The translations under genes and the position numbers were made by a program. From assembly GCA_903813345.2 (NCBI GenBank), contig CAIIXF020000003.1, positions 14,958,931 through 15,022,930 of the forward strand: DNA of 64,000 nucleotides, given 5' to 3'. Source of the stretch: Owenia fusiformis. Taxonomy: Eukaryota > Annelida > Polychaeta > Sabellida > Oweniidae. Every line of letters begins with the position of its first letter. Position 1 is the first letter of the stretch. Of this stretch, positions 1 to 12,900 are shown one piece after another. Under the pieces are notes generated by a model. It did not search any database. It was not told where the DNA came from and saw only the letters and a program-made list of their open reading frames with translations.

Positions 1-1424
1 TTGATATTTGTACTTTTTTAACTTCAATGACATAGTAATGTAATTACAATTAGTAATTACAATCGTATTTTTACGTATACTAATGTGACCTGAATATTTA
101 GATTAATACCTTAGATCCATAGAGAACTGCCTCGTCACTATGACTTGCTAAAATCTGCATGTTGAACTTAGTGGGTATATCTCTGACACCAGGAATCTTG
201 TATGTAGTTGCGTCCTTTGTAAGCAATTTACCCTTATTATCGTATACTACTTGTTCTGATACAAAACATCCATATCCCTACACAATTTCAGAACACATGT
301 ATCACATAAACTAGATATATCAACAATTTCATATTGTCCCTATTCCTTTTAAAACTGAGTAAATGGATATTATACATATTAACCTTTGAATATACATTTA
401 GATCTCATAATTTTTACTTTATTCTACCCATTAAAATAAAAAAAAACAGTGAACAACAAATCGAAATCTGGATAACTATACCTTTAGTCACAAATTAAAA
501 TTATATGATATTCTTCATAATATCCTACCATAATGAAGGCTCCCTCCATCTGGCCTATATCTATGGTAGGGTTCAAACTTCTACCAAAGTCCATCACACC
601 ATCGACTTGTATCACCTGTATGCGTACAACATAAAAATGAATGCATGAGATCGAGAATGATGTCATCATTTACAGGACCAATGAAATATATGAGTATTTG
701 TATACATTCCAAAAACAATGATTTTTTACATATTTTCATATATAGTCTATTTAATGGTCAAACAAATGAGCGAAAATCGCATTATGGCTTGAAAGTATCA
801 CACTTAGACGTGGACTGACAGTATTCTTCTAGTTTCCATGGAAAATCTCTTCAAACTATCACAAGATCCAACGCAAAAATGACAGAAGGAAATAAAGTCC
901 TTCCACAGAATTGAGTAATTTGTCGAGCTTGTAAGAATCAAAATTAAACAGCCTTATCGTAAAGACGAGAACCGCACAAGTACTTTTATCATTCCTGCAA
1001 ACTCAAAATGTAAAATTTTTCGACAAAATATTACTGACACGGTGTGCTCCAGTGAGGCAGTCTACCTCAACCTCAACAGCTGCAGCCCCATATAAGTAAT
1101 ACTTGCTGAAGTTGCCCTCACGTGGCTTTTCCAAATCCCAGTGGTTCTCCTTAGGGTGGAAGTAAAACCCTGTTGCAGAGAGGCTCGTACAATCATTGTA
1201 TGCTGCAAGAACCTTCGGTAGAAAAAACAAGTATTGACAGTGTAGCTCGGCTTAGAGCTGCACATACATGTAGGTCATGTAAAAATGTAACTTGCCATTT
1301 TTATTTAGATTTAACATGGTCACCAAATAAGATTACATAATGAACAATTCTGTTATTTTGAAGAATAAGAATGTTACAAAGAGTATTTTAACAATGGCCT
1401 GGACTAATTCCTTTCCCAAAGAAG

Positions 1425-1709
1425 ATTGGTTCCAAGAGTGCAACATCGACATTCTTTCCATTATATGGGCATGTCGTGATAGAAAATCCGAATTCAAACA
1501 GCCGCCATTTTGTTCATTTCAACATTTGGTCTTATTTCCTAACAAAGAATTCCAAAACTCACAAGAAATGATCGAGATATTGGTTCGAATCTTTTGAATT
1601 GTTTATATACAACATTTATTTTGAATCTATAGTCGGTTTAAACTTTAGAAAATAACGACATTTCGACGTTTTCATTGTTGGGCAATATCGAGTTTCGATC
1701 CTGGGAGCC
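1425..1709. repeat. MITE-like element in an AO/XDH intron, beside a splice donor
   Basis: The segment shares long stretches with 47419-48079, including the AAACAGCCGCCATTTTGTTCA core and the right-hand CGATCCTGGGAGCC end. In the 47419-48079 copy both ends read GGCTCCCAG/CTGGGAGCC, so it looks like a terminal-inverted-repeat element. Here the right end lies 17 bp from the GT donor at 1727-1726. The same insertion is in the second gene copy at 60723-61007, so it predates the duplication. Confidence 0.6.
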
Positions 1710-1968
1710 AGTCCTCCTTGACCTTACCCAATCTTTCCATTGTCCGTTTTGATTTTCTGCCTTATATGGGCCGAGTCTCTTCATTAATTTCTCACAGGCA
1801 TTCTGAAAGCAAGTGATATAGACTAATGATCATGATCTTACTCAAATAACTAACAAATTAATGTTGCATTATTATTAACAGACAATCTTTCGTAGTACTG
1901 TGTATCCTTAATATGGTTTGTCCTGTTCTATAGCAATAGTACAATAACGTCATTTCGAAGGAAATATA

Positions 1969-2301
1969 TAAGGGTTACGTACTGGGAGGTTTTGGATATG
2001 GGGTTAATCCAGAGGGAGATATGCATATCTACCTGAGGGACCGTAGGGTCCAAACCGACCGTACAAAACTGCTTTATCCTATGCCAAGTAGAGTTTTCAG
2101 GGGCATATGGCCATTTCAATAGTACAAAGTGTAAAAATAAACAAATCATTCATATGCAAAGTCATTTTATTGCATTACCGGAAGCGGGAAGATATGCACC
2201 GGAAGCGGGAAGATATGCACCGAAGCGGGAGATATGGAGGTTCTGGATATGGAAATCCAAAATCAGGATACGGGATATATCTTACCAACTTATCTCCCTA
2301 A
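1969..2301. repeat. Dispersed element with GGATAT-rich hairpin units
   Basis: The AGGGTTACGTACTGGGAGG end and the GGATATGG/GATATGCATATC motifs recur at 7707-8664 and, duplicated with the gene, at 61267-61599. Positions 2178-2230 hold about two and a half tandem units of a roughly 21-bp CCGGAAGCGGGAAGATATGCA sequence. The small plus-strand reading frame at 2107-2301 is a by-product of this repeat. Confidence 0.6.
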
Positions 2302-2611
2302 AATTTTTATCCTCTTAATTAACTTTCACAATCAGGATAAATAGTAAACTAATGATTAAACATATTTTCAAACTCTACATAGGATCTTTAAAACACAACA
2401 TTTAACATTCCTATTACCTTAACTGCCATCCCAAACACATCAGAACCCATACTTCCCGCAGTCATAGGTGCGTTTGGAACACAGTTCGTGGTTGTTTCCG
2501 TTATATGGATGACATCCTGTGGAACCTTTAGAACTTTACTAGCAATCTAAAACACAAAAATAGTAGATAAAATCAATGTAAAATCAACAGTATAAAATTT
2601 CGACACCAATG

Positions 2612-5600
2612 CAATTAACCAATACACATACACCCTCCCGATAAAACACAAATAAGGGAAAATCAAAATATTCAAAATACGGGCCATTAAACCTTACATT
2701 CAAGTTCATATCTCAACAACAAGACAATTTTGTAAAAATTCAAAACAAATCTTTTTGCCTCACTTGTCATGATTACACCCCCTCCCTCCCCCCGACTAAA
2801 AGTCATGTTGGCTCCGGCCCGGGGGTTCTATTGAAAACTATATCATCAACGTTTTATCATTATGCAGAAAGTCCAATATGAAATCTAAATCAGGTTAATA
2901 TGTTGCATTTATTGAAGGAATTATAATACACTGTAAACTATAATGTTTGATATGAATATGAATACATCCATATTCTCAAAATCCATTCTTTTGAAATAAG
3001 ATGTTACAATACCCTTTGCATTCGTTTGACTTCACTTCTTAAAAGAGAGCTTCGTCTTCGTCTGTAGTTTAACTAGACTCTGCACGCAGGGTAATGTTAC
3101 AACAAAGGCAATTGAAAACTTTGAACCTGGGAATCTAAACTACACTCTGTTAAGCATGATAAAAGGCAAGAAGTTTAGTTAGAAATAAAAGAGTTATCTC
3201 ATGAATGGGACCCTTACATAGCTCCTAAAAGGTAGAAGACACTAAATGGTGTAACACTATAAGCTGAATTTTGTCCACATAGAGCATGTGCACAATACTA
3301 AAGACATGTAAAATTGAACTGTCAAAAGAACTGAAATATACTTACCAGCTCGCCTCTTCCGGAAGTTATGATACGTTATGGTGTAACTACGGTAATTAAT
3401 TTTAAAATATTGAAAAAATCACAAAATACAAGTTCTGAGGTATATATCGCCATTTTTAAGCGAATTAGCCCATACTATGACTATATATTCGCACCCCCAT
3501 ATACAGATATATATAAACTTCATCTTCACAATAAATTGAGCTTCTTTCAAATTTCCATTTTTTGAGATAAGTGCCATTTTCTTACAATTCAAGCCGTAAA
3601 AATAGTTGGAAAGTGCTTCCCAGTTGAGGTTAATGGCTTTTATACTTACATTAATGTATGGAGCACTTAAAATGTACTTAGAATCGTATAAATAGCTCTA
3701 TTCTGTGAGATTTATTTTTGTTTTTATTTTTATATTTTTCTCACCTCATAATTGAAGAGCTCCGCTGTTGATTTGCATTCAGTTACACGTATTTCCTTGA
3801 AAATTCGCCATGATTGGAACAAATGATGGTTGGTTTATGTTTTATTCATTTAGTTTGTATTTGAATCTAGCTACTTAAACACAAAACATGTCTTCATGTT
3901 ATGCTAAAGAGCAAAGATCGCGAATTCTAGGTGAAGCCAATTATTTTGCACAAGTCATATCCTGATTGCATCATAGCTCTGCTTCTGTAAATACTAAATA
4001 ACATGAAAAATGTTAAACCTTACATCCTACACTTATTTGATATGAAATAGGCGATCATTGATATCATTTTTGTGCTGTTAAGTGTGGATCTTTTAATTTT
4101 TTAGTCAAACTTGATCGCTGATCTCTGTCGATGTGACGTCACGCATTAAGTATGCACGCATGGGCAGTACAATACATAAGGCAATATGGCGTCTTAGGCC
4201 TATACATGAGCCAGAATGGAGGTCTGCAAGTTGAAATGAATATGTTTGTTTATGCATCAATCGATCACACATATAATCCAGACAATCTTTCAAATCATAT
4301 ACTTAACATTGTAATGGATTTATTTATTTTGTGAGCTAACGTTCCCTTTAATTTTCATTGGTGAAGCAATGATTTTACCTAAAATGAGTCCCTGTCTTTG
4401 CATAGTGATATTTAAAAATCGAGAAGCAAAACCTATGTTGAATATACTGTGTATTGATGAAGTTTATATATAGCCTAGGGGAACTCAAAAATATTGTTAT
4501 TATATCGGCAAATTCGCTCGAAAATGGTTGTACACCCTAGAAATTGAATGTTGTGGATTTTTTCAATATTTTAAAATTAATTACCGTAGTTACATCATAA
4601 CGTATCATAACTTCCGGTAGAGGCGAGCTGGTGAGTAATTTCTATTATTTTGACAGTTCAATTTTACATGTCTTTAGTATTGTGCACATGATCTATGTGG
4701 ACAAAATTCAGCTTATAGTGTTACACCATTTAGTGTCTTCTACATTTTAGGTAGAAGACTAAACTTCTTTTTCCCTGGAGGCAGGATTCATACAGGATTC
4801 ATATGTGCATATGAATCCTGCTTGAATCCTGCCTTCAGGATTCGAGGATTTGATTCACTTTTTTGCTGTGTATGTGACAGCGTCCCCGCTCTTTAAATTT
4901 TCAAGTTTTTCTAGCTCCTGTAGAAAATACTTGCAACAGATGACTGGAACCGTCTGAAATATCCTGCATTTCGGTAACATTTCGAAAAAAGTAAAACATT
5001 CGGCGTGAAGGTATTTATATAGTTGTTCTATAGTTCCATCTCATGCGACTTCACTCTACTATACCTTGCATTTGGTGTTCATTAACAACCCATTAGGCTT
5101 TTTTAGTAATCATTATGTTATTTGTTTTTATCCGTCTGTTCCTTATTTATTGTTTATAGGATGACTGCTAGATGTTGATAAGATACTTTCAAAAATATTC
5201 TAAACAATACATTAGACAAACAGAGTATCTTATGCATTTCTAGGGGGTAAAGTAGAGTGAACTTTACCGGATTGAACCCATTGAACAACCTGAATCATCT
5301 CCTAATTAATATCACGAGTGAAGATAAAATTCAAGACCAGTACCTAAATCTGCAGTGAGCTCGCATCGAAGATTCTGGAATGTGTGGCTTTTTCAATTTT
5401 TGTTGAGCTGTGTTGCACTATGTAGCATCCCCCTTTATTTGGGATAAAATCATCACCATTTTGTGATGCTGTTTCTATGACAATCGTATCTAATGATGAT
5501 GCGATTATCACTTTTTTTCATTGTGACGTAATTGTTTTGTGACATTATTTTGGTCTACATGGTCACATTTAGTTCATCCATTTTGGCAAGGTAAAAAACA

Positions 5601-6558
5601 AAGATAAGAGAACAACTTAGGTCTTGGAAAAAAGAAACTTGTCATATTTGAGTTTTACCCCCGCCTCATTGAGAAGAAAGTATTTACTTTACAATAGTAT
5701 ATTGATGAATCTCAAAAACCATTGTTATCTCCAGTTTTGCATGGTGAATAACTCGTGTCCACTGTTGTAGCTAATAATGATGGTATGTTTAGGGGTTGAT
5801 TTTAGAAAAACTATGATATACAGGCATGACTAGGAACCAACAAAATTGCTTGTAAGCGTTAGAAAAGGTTTAAAATTTATTTTTCATAAAAATTATATTT
5901 AACTGTGCTGCCAAATTACCAACTGTATTTGTATATATAGTCACCTGGAAAAACTAAACAATTTTATTCCAAGATACATAGCATGTACATTATTTGCTAT
6001 AAGTTCCTCTATCACAATCCATTCATGTGTTTTAATAGTGCATTTGTGCCGCAAACCTTGACTGGTAAATCTGCTGAGGGGTTAGGATTGGTGCGATGGC
6101 TTTGATTGTTCAATGTTCTACAAAGCACAGGTGAAGTGTTTAAATCCGGCAGTAAATACTTCCAGTATACAACTAACAGGCGAATACAACTTATGATCAT
6201 CATATGTGTGGTGTTTATTCTGGACAATACAGTTGTCATCAAGCACAATTATAATTTATATGCCACTAGTATATATGCTGTTTGTACTCTCTTACTTTAA
6301 CTCTTCAAGGACTCCTTAGGAGAAATGCCAATGCCGTTACATTGGGACTACAAGCTAATCTGCATGTATGCTACAGTTTTATCACACGAAAGAACATATT
6401 GCCATGCCAAAATGTATCTGTTATGTATTTACATTAGTCACTGGATATCGAAAATAAACTAATAATGATGATGTTGATATCTAAGTCATTGTACGTCATA
6501 TATGCAAGTCATTGAGGACACATGTCCTTTATTATCTTCGAATTCGTGGCTTACATTG
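2612..6558. other. Gene-free stretch between the AO/XDH fragment and gene A
   Basis: No exon of either neighbouring gene was found here on either strand. It contains the foldback element at 3169-4768, a small palindrome around 4785-4850 built on CAGGATTCATATG, and otherwise AT-rich unique sequence. The longest reading frames are under 80 codons and match nothing I recognise. Confidence 0.6.
3169..4768. mobile_element. Foldback element, arms of about 350 bp
   Basis: Positions 3169-3545 are the inverted complement of 4443-4768 with scattered mismatches and small gaps. The outermost shared word is AGAAGTTTAGT/ACTAAACTTCT, and GATACGTTATG and GAGGCGAGCTGGT lie within the arms. The roughly 0.9 kb between the arms is not palindromic and encodes nothing recognisable. 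This is the layout of a non-autonomous DNA transposon or foldback element. No clear target-site duplication was seen. Confidence 0.7.
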
Positions 6559-6850
6559 CTTACACAATTTGTCCATATATTCATTTCACTGTATTATGAT
6601 ATGATGCAGACCCTCTTTGCCGTGTCAGCTTACACAATATGTCCATATATTCATTCCACTGTATTATGATATGATGCAGACCCTCTTTGCCGTGTCACCT
6701 TACACAATACATGTATGTCCATATATTCATTTCACTTCATTTCACTGTATTATGATATGATGTCTTTGCCGTGTCAGCTTAAACAATATGTCCATTTATT
6801 TATTTCACTGTATTATGATATGATGCAGACCCTCTTTGCCGTGTCAGCTT
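6559..6850. repeat. Four tandem copies of the end of gene A's last exon
   Basis: About four units of 70-80 bp start near 6559, 6629, 6699 and 6778. Each carries CTTACACAAT, a GTCCATATATTCATTTCACTGTATTATGATATGATG stretch of sequence (in shorter or longer form) and CTTTGCCGTGTCAGCTT. The rightmost unit is the coding end of gene A plus its stop; the other three lie in the 3' flank. The third unit has lost CAGACCC and gained a small TTTCACTTCA duplication. Gene B has no such array. Confidence 0.85.
6795..6804 (-). terminator. Overlapping polyadenylation signals of gene A
   Basis: Read on the minus strand, AAATAAATAAATGG begins nine bases after the stop codon and contains two overlapping AATAAA hexamers. 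This is unusually close to the stop, giving a very short 3' UTR if used. Confidence 0.5.
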
Positions 6851-6936
6851 TTTGTTTACGTTCCTCCAACTCAGCCAGCATCTGCAGTGCTTGTAATCCT
6901 TTCACAGCCTCGTGAAGTTCATGAAGTGGCTTGGAC
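6813..6936 (-). CDS. Gene A terminal exon with CaaX prenylation motif
   Basis: The exon encodes a charged helix ([15 protein letters not shown], then [13 protein letters not shown]) and ends VCIIS before TAA at 6815-6813. CIIS is a textbook C-a-a-X box with Ser at X, which favours farnesylation, and Lys/Arg precede it. Overlapping AATAAA signals on the minus strand at 6804-6795 lie about ten bases after the stop. The 3' end of this exon is the first unit of the tandem array at 6559-6850. Confidence 0.85.
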
Positions 6937-9900
6937 CTGAAACGTAGTTAAGATCAGAAGACGATAGAATCATCGATATAATACTCCACTTTTGCTGAGT
7001 AAACGGAACTTCAAAACGGTCCAGATCTGCACTTTCAATCCGGTGTGAAAGAAATTATGGTCCCCCGGGGATTATGGTCCGCTTTCCTTAAGGCCCTTAC
7101 TGGCCCTGACTGTGTATAAATAATAAGGAAAATAATTGTAATTAGGTCACCATAGAAATCAATAGAGAGTAGGACCAAAATTTGATAGGACCACCTACCC
7201 TTTTTCACCGGCTCCGGTTACGTAATAATAGCTAGGTATAATATAAACTAATATTGATTGTCTAACTAGGTTAGCTCGAATATTTTATGTTTTAAATATT
7301 ATTGTACCTTCGTTTCTATGAGAACTAACGTTTTGAAATGCATTTTTCTGAACAAGTTTCAAACATGGATGACTTCATTTCTCGCTTTTTGTCAACCAAT
7401 TTTCTTAATCAATCATTCTGAATCATTTTGGCAAAAGACATGCGAGGATAAATGCTATGGTGTGAATTATCGCTTATTTAAAGATATCTGCGACCTCTAA
7501 AAATAGTTTTAAATAAATTAACGTTTTTTCGAACAAAAAGTTCTTCAAAAACAATCTTTGAGATTGAATAAGAAAGTTTATGGGGTATACGACTATAATA
7601 TAAACCAATCTTGATGATGGCTTAATAATAATATTTCAATCACAAATATTCAGTATATGTAAAGATATGATTATATGTTATATTTTTAAATTATAAATAT
7701 ATATATAAGGGTTATGTACTGGGAGGTTTTGGATATGGGGTTTATCCAGAGGGAGATATGCATATCTACCTTAGGGACCGAAGGTAGATGTGCATATCTC
7801 ACGAGGGATGAACCCAATATCCAAACCGACCGTACATAACTGCTTTATCCTATACCAAGTAGAGTTTTCTAATTTTCTTTCAATTTTTTATATATATATA
7901 TTTTTTTTTTTTCACATTTTTCTTTTTTTTGAATTTTTTCTTTTTTTCTTTTTTGAATTTTTTATTTTTTTAAATTTTTTCACATTTTTTCTTTTTTTAA
8001 ATTTTTCTTATTTTTCAATTTTTTTTCGAAGCGGGAAGATATGCCCTGGAGCGGGAGATATGGCGGGATATATGGAGGTTCAGGATATGGAAACCTCAAA
8101 ATCAGGATACGGGATATATCTTACCAACTTATCTCCCTAAAACTCTACTTGGCATAGGATATGATCTAGTATCTCATACTTGAGTGGGTTTGGGGTAGAT
8201 ATCACCCGGGAATATATATCGTATCTGAGGAGCGGGCAGGATATATTGTATATGTCCCGCTCCAGGCCAAATGCGGGCAGATATAATATATCCATCCCGC
8301 TCCCGGGAATTTTTCAAAAGTTTAAAAAGGTTTAAATATCAAAAGTTTTAATTTTTTAATTTTAGAATTTAATTTTTTTAAGTTTAAATGTTACAATTTC
8401 ATTGCATTGAACAAAAAGATTATTACGAAAATGTTAAATGTAAATATCTTGTCATTTGAAAAAGGTGGAAAAGGTTATATCTACCCTAAACCCACTCAAG
8501 TATGAGATACACCAGTTATGCACGGTCGGTTTGGATACATGGAATATCCCTTGGGATATACAATACATCTTCCCTCGGTCCCTTCGGTCCCTCGGGAAGA
8601 TATATTGTATATCCCTCGGGATATTCCCTGTATCCAAAACCTCCCAGTGCATAACCCCTATATATCCAATCAATAAAAACCTACAATGGTATATTTTCCA
8701 TTTTTATAGCATCTGAAATCTGCAAATTAAATACCAATTGAAAGGATACTTACAAATCACTGGTCATATTGGCTTTCAGCATATCCTCTGTAAAAAGAAT
8801 GATAAATATGCATAAACATTTGACTAGCACTATTTCTATTTTTATATCAAACTGTAGATGTCGAATGGTGAAATGTTTTTGCATCTGCTATTTGCTTTTA
8901 TGTATACACGTACTAGTCCTATACTGACAAACAAGGGAAGTGTTATACCTAAGTACATATATTTTCACAGTATAGAATGCAAAACAATTACTGATATGTG
9001 CATCGGAATTATAACTGTATCACTTCCACAGTGCTATAACGTAGTTTGCGTTTTTTAGAAATCGTACCTCCTGATGCTACGAATATCACAGCTTTCTTGT
9101 TTAGAACCCACTCATTATCATCGACGTCTACAACAACACGTTCTCCAGCAGCTCGCTTAACAACTGCAGCGTGTCCCAAGGCCTGCATACACAATACTTC
9201 AATTCATATATAAGGCATTAACATGACAAAATGTTCTAACCTTGTAAGTTCCCCGGGTAAGGTCATAATTTCATAATGGTCAGGCAGCTAGGTCTTAAGA
9301 AAGAAGATTCTGAAGATCAAATTGTTGACCTTGGGAAATCTATTTAAAATAAACACTCAATGAACTCGAAGAGATTCAGTTCACTCGTTTCTAAAAACTA
9401 AATACTTGTAATAGTGTTTTCAGTGTTACTTAATTGAAATGGCGGGGATTTTGACTACGTCTCTAGTTGCGTACATTTTTACCAGACTGTAATACTTAAC
9501 AGAAACATTAGTATTTGGTTTGCTCAACCTCTTACTTCAATCATTTTCGGAGCCCAACCACCATGTCCTTTCTGGAGCTGTTTCACCTTTTCATAGTCAT
9601 CAATAATGACGATTAACGACCCAGACTCAATTTCTTCTTTCGATGTGTCCACCTTGGTTAGAAGGTCGGGATTTATGCACCATCTATAATGAAGTTGTTA
9701 ATTCCGAATTAATTCCACATTATACTGTAGATAATGAAGGTTATCATCTCCTAAATATTGAAAGTTTAACACTTGAAATGCTCGAGGATGTCGGGGGTCC
9801 TTTTATAGATTAATTGGCATTGAAATGTCCCAACGTCTCGCCAATAACAAAAATATCTAAGCACAAATTCCAAAGGTTGAATTTGTATCACAATTTTGGA

Positions 9901-12900
9901 GTCAAGAGTATTGGCATTTTTATTGTTTAATATATATTTTAATGATTTTAATATGGATGGAATGTCAAAATAATGATTTATGGTATTTTAGTGTTTGGAT
10001 TTGAATGGTAACTGAAAGGTGGGTGTGTGTTAGAAATGGTGTCTTTGTCCGTTAGGTCATACTTTGGATGTTCGATTTTCAATTTCTTTATAACTAATGT
10101 TTCTTTAGTCGATGGCCCAGCTTGCAAACTACAGATTATATTTAGATAATTTATATTCTTTTTTAAAAATGTATGTTGTCACCATCCTATGGGTACTAAG
10201 GGCACTTGGTGAAGAACTTTCACTTTGACTTACATGCATAATGTATCTCTACTCGACGTGGTTATAATATTATATCCAGGATTATAGTGAGTCAAAATTA
10301 TTCTTAGATACTAGATTTTAGGTTTTTTTGTGCCATAAAATATTATTTTATCAGAATGACCACAAACTACAAAGAACGCGGCATACTTATCACTGTTGAT
10401 AAATTCTACGACAACATCATTATCCTCATCGATTGTGTGCACAATTCCCCGCACGCCGATTGCCTACAAAATATATCATCTGAGTTTTTAAATGGCACCA
10501 AATTATTTTGAACTGTATCAATGTGTCGACAATTTTATAACAACGTGTCACTTAAAAATAGACCACAATTCAATATCCCATTGTAATCCATACCTTCAAC
10601 ATTTTCTCACTGCATCCCCCATGCCCCTTTTGCTTTTGTTGTAATGTTCGAGCATTGCAGTTGATCACCACTATATCATATCTGTTGAACTTCCCGGATG
10701 TAGCTCCCTTCTCTGGACTTTTTGACAACAAAGCTGGGTTCACTGACCACCTGCAAAATGTAAGAGTTGTACTCCATAGTTTCTATGCTCACTTTATTTA
10801 CTTTTTCATAAAACTTTTGCTTTGTTAGCATATAAACGTTAATTGCTATGCCATTATTAAGTTGTGTCGTCTATATATTCTTATCAAGATTTTTGTGAAG
10901 ATCGTGAAATCTAGAAATTCGACACTATGAATGGACATACTTCAAACCATTTTCAAACTTGATTTTCAGGACATGGGCCAGCTTTTCTAGAACAATTCCC
11001 CTCTTCCCAAGACACTGGAAGAAAAATATAAATACAACACAACTACGAGTACATTAATAAGTTATTCCTCGAAAATCGCAAAAATTCAAGAAGGACAGTC
11101 AATAATCATACACCACTTCGCTTGTAGGCAGCCATAATCATGTTTACCTTATAATTGGTATTGAAAATTAAAATTAAAATACTTACGTTTGACATAGTAC
11201 TGACCCAACCACCATATCCATCTTGCAATTCTTTTGCCTTTTCAAGGTCTCTGGTCATATAAACAACATCCCCGGATGAAAACTACGAATACAACAACAT
11301 AATTGAGCTACAGTATATCTATCAAGGTTATAGGCATTACTATGCTGCAGTAATCTAAGATTGATAAGTTATTTTTTGGTGTGTATATCATGCATTCATA
11401 TATTTTGAAACAGGTATTGTTTACAGAAATCACAATATCGTAACATAGTATAACCATTAATAAAAGTATGTTGCTTACATCATCGGAATCATCGTCAGAA
11501 AGCATTGCCATCAACATGGCAAGTTTAAGTGATGTATCATCATCGTCGTCGTCATCACCACTTTCACTTTCAGCGGCTGGCTATAAAGACGAAAGACTAG
11601 CAAACGTTGTGTATATCAAAATATAGAATTATTAAAAACCATTAAAATAAATTCTGCCGTTCAATTCTATTTCAAATGCTTCTTTATATTATATAAATCA
11701 CTTGATTTAAATGATTTTATCAGTAACGTTCTGACTTCCTCCCTTCTTAGAAATACATTATCACTGTTTTTCTTCACTCTTTATGTCGCCATGTCCCTTT
11801 TAATGCAAAAGACTGTTATCTTGCCTAAACAGGAGATTGAACGCCAAGGCCACTCTGTCAGGGCTAAAGAGGTACGGGAGTATAAAGAAACAGATTTATG
11901 ACATTTGTCATTCATTATCATAGGTTTCCTTGTGGTCATTTTCTGATCATTTAAAGGCTTAAAGCATGGAAATCGTTTAAAATGTATTTAGCAGCTAGGC
12001 AACCTCAAAAAAAGTTTAAATTTTAGAATATTTTTGTCTCACATGCTGCTTGCAATTTTGTCACCCCCCCATAGATCTGATTGTGCATTTAAACAGATCT
12101 AGATAGGTAGACCTACATAAGGCCTATGCATTATCTCCGGGAAAAGTACACATAGAGATGAAAATATTATTTGGACTTTGAGATAAGCCATACAAAGAAA
12201 AAATGCGTTCGTTTGAGATGAAATATCTCCAGGACAGTTGAGCTAATTGTGTGTGTGAATATGTGTCTAAATGTATGTCTGGTGTGTCTGAGCGTTAACA
12301 CCAGATTGACTGATGAAACAACCTTTTGTTGGATTGTCAAGTTGATCGACCGGTCTAGAGCATGACCACACTCGGGAAAGGCGCTGATGCCGTAACCATA
12401 TGGTCGTTAGTTCGAAACGTATGGGCTCTATAGCGTTTATTCATTGATTGGGTGATGGGGCTCCTTCCCTTTCTCAAAGTCCAAATGACTTCATCATCTT
12501 TGTGTGTATACGTATTTTTCCGGTAGAGAATGCATTGATCTAGCATACGCACTTGTTAACACTGATCAGGAAACATACCCATGACTGTCTGAAATATGTT
12601 ACCATAACTTCTGTTGTTTTCCTTTGCTCTACCATTGATTCTCCAATGATAGTCTATGATCGATAGATCGTCAAGAGTGATTGTGAATTCCAAAGATTAT
12701 GAATGAGACTCAGTTCACATATAAGCTTTCTTTAGTTTCATATCAGAATTTATTATACCATTTGGAGTAATGCACATAAATTATTTAAGTCCATAAACTA
12801 TATTCTGTGAGTGGCTTCCTTTGAACTATACTTGCATTCATTATCTATCCCGATATAATCACAAATTATGATTAAAATTAGCATTAGGCTACAAAGGGGT

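Larger units (their letters stand above)
110..2546 (-). pseudogene. Truncated 3'-part copy of an aldehyde oxidase/xanthine dehydrogenase gene
   Basis: Five exons on the minus strand, 2418-2546, 1728-1802, 1039-1212, 529-615 and 110-277, all joined in phase 0 with GT-AG borders, encode 211 residues of the molybdopterin domain of the AO/XDH family. Landmarks are [17 protein letters not shown], the MDFGRSLNP segment and [10 protein letters not shown]. The terminal exon carrying the active-site Glu (GEPP) would lie left of the window. Every exon has a counterpart 59,298 bp to the right. The exons that precede 2546 in that second copy (GGALV and KRGL) are absent here: homology stops at 2611, 65 bp into the intron. 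Unless its 5' exons lie more than 4 kb away beyond gene A, this is a partial gene copy. The exons themselves show no frameshift or stop, so truncation is recent or the copy is an assembly duplicate. Confidence 0.8.
1..2611. repeat. Segmental duplication, left copy (partner 59288-61909)
   Basis: The block matches 59288-61909 almost base for base. I saw about ten single-base differences and one length difference: 20 bp at 41-60 against 31 bp at 59328-59358. After that the offset stays at exactly 59,298. The right border is sharp: after CGACACCAATG at 2611 the two copies share nothing. The left border is cut by the window start. Introns are as well conserved as exons. Confidence 0.95.

Noticed and set aside
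8452-8716. Overlapping reading frames of 73 and 86 codons on opposite strands.
   Set aside because: Both are products of a palindrome inside the foldback element.
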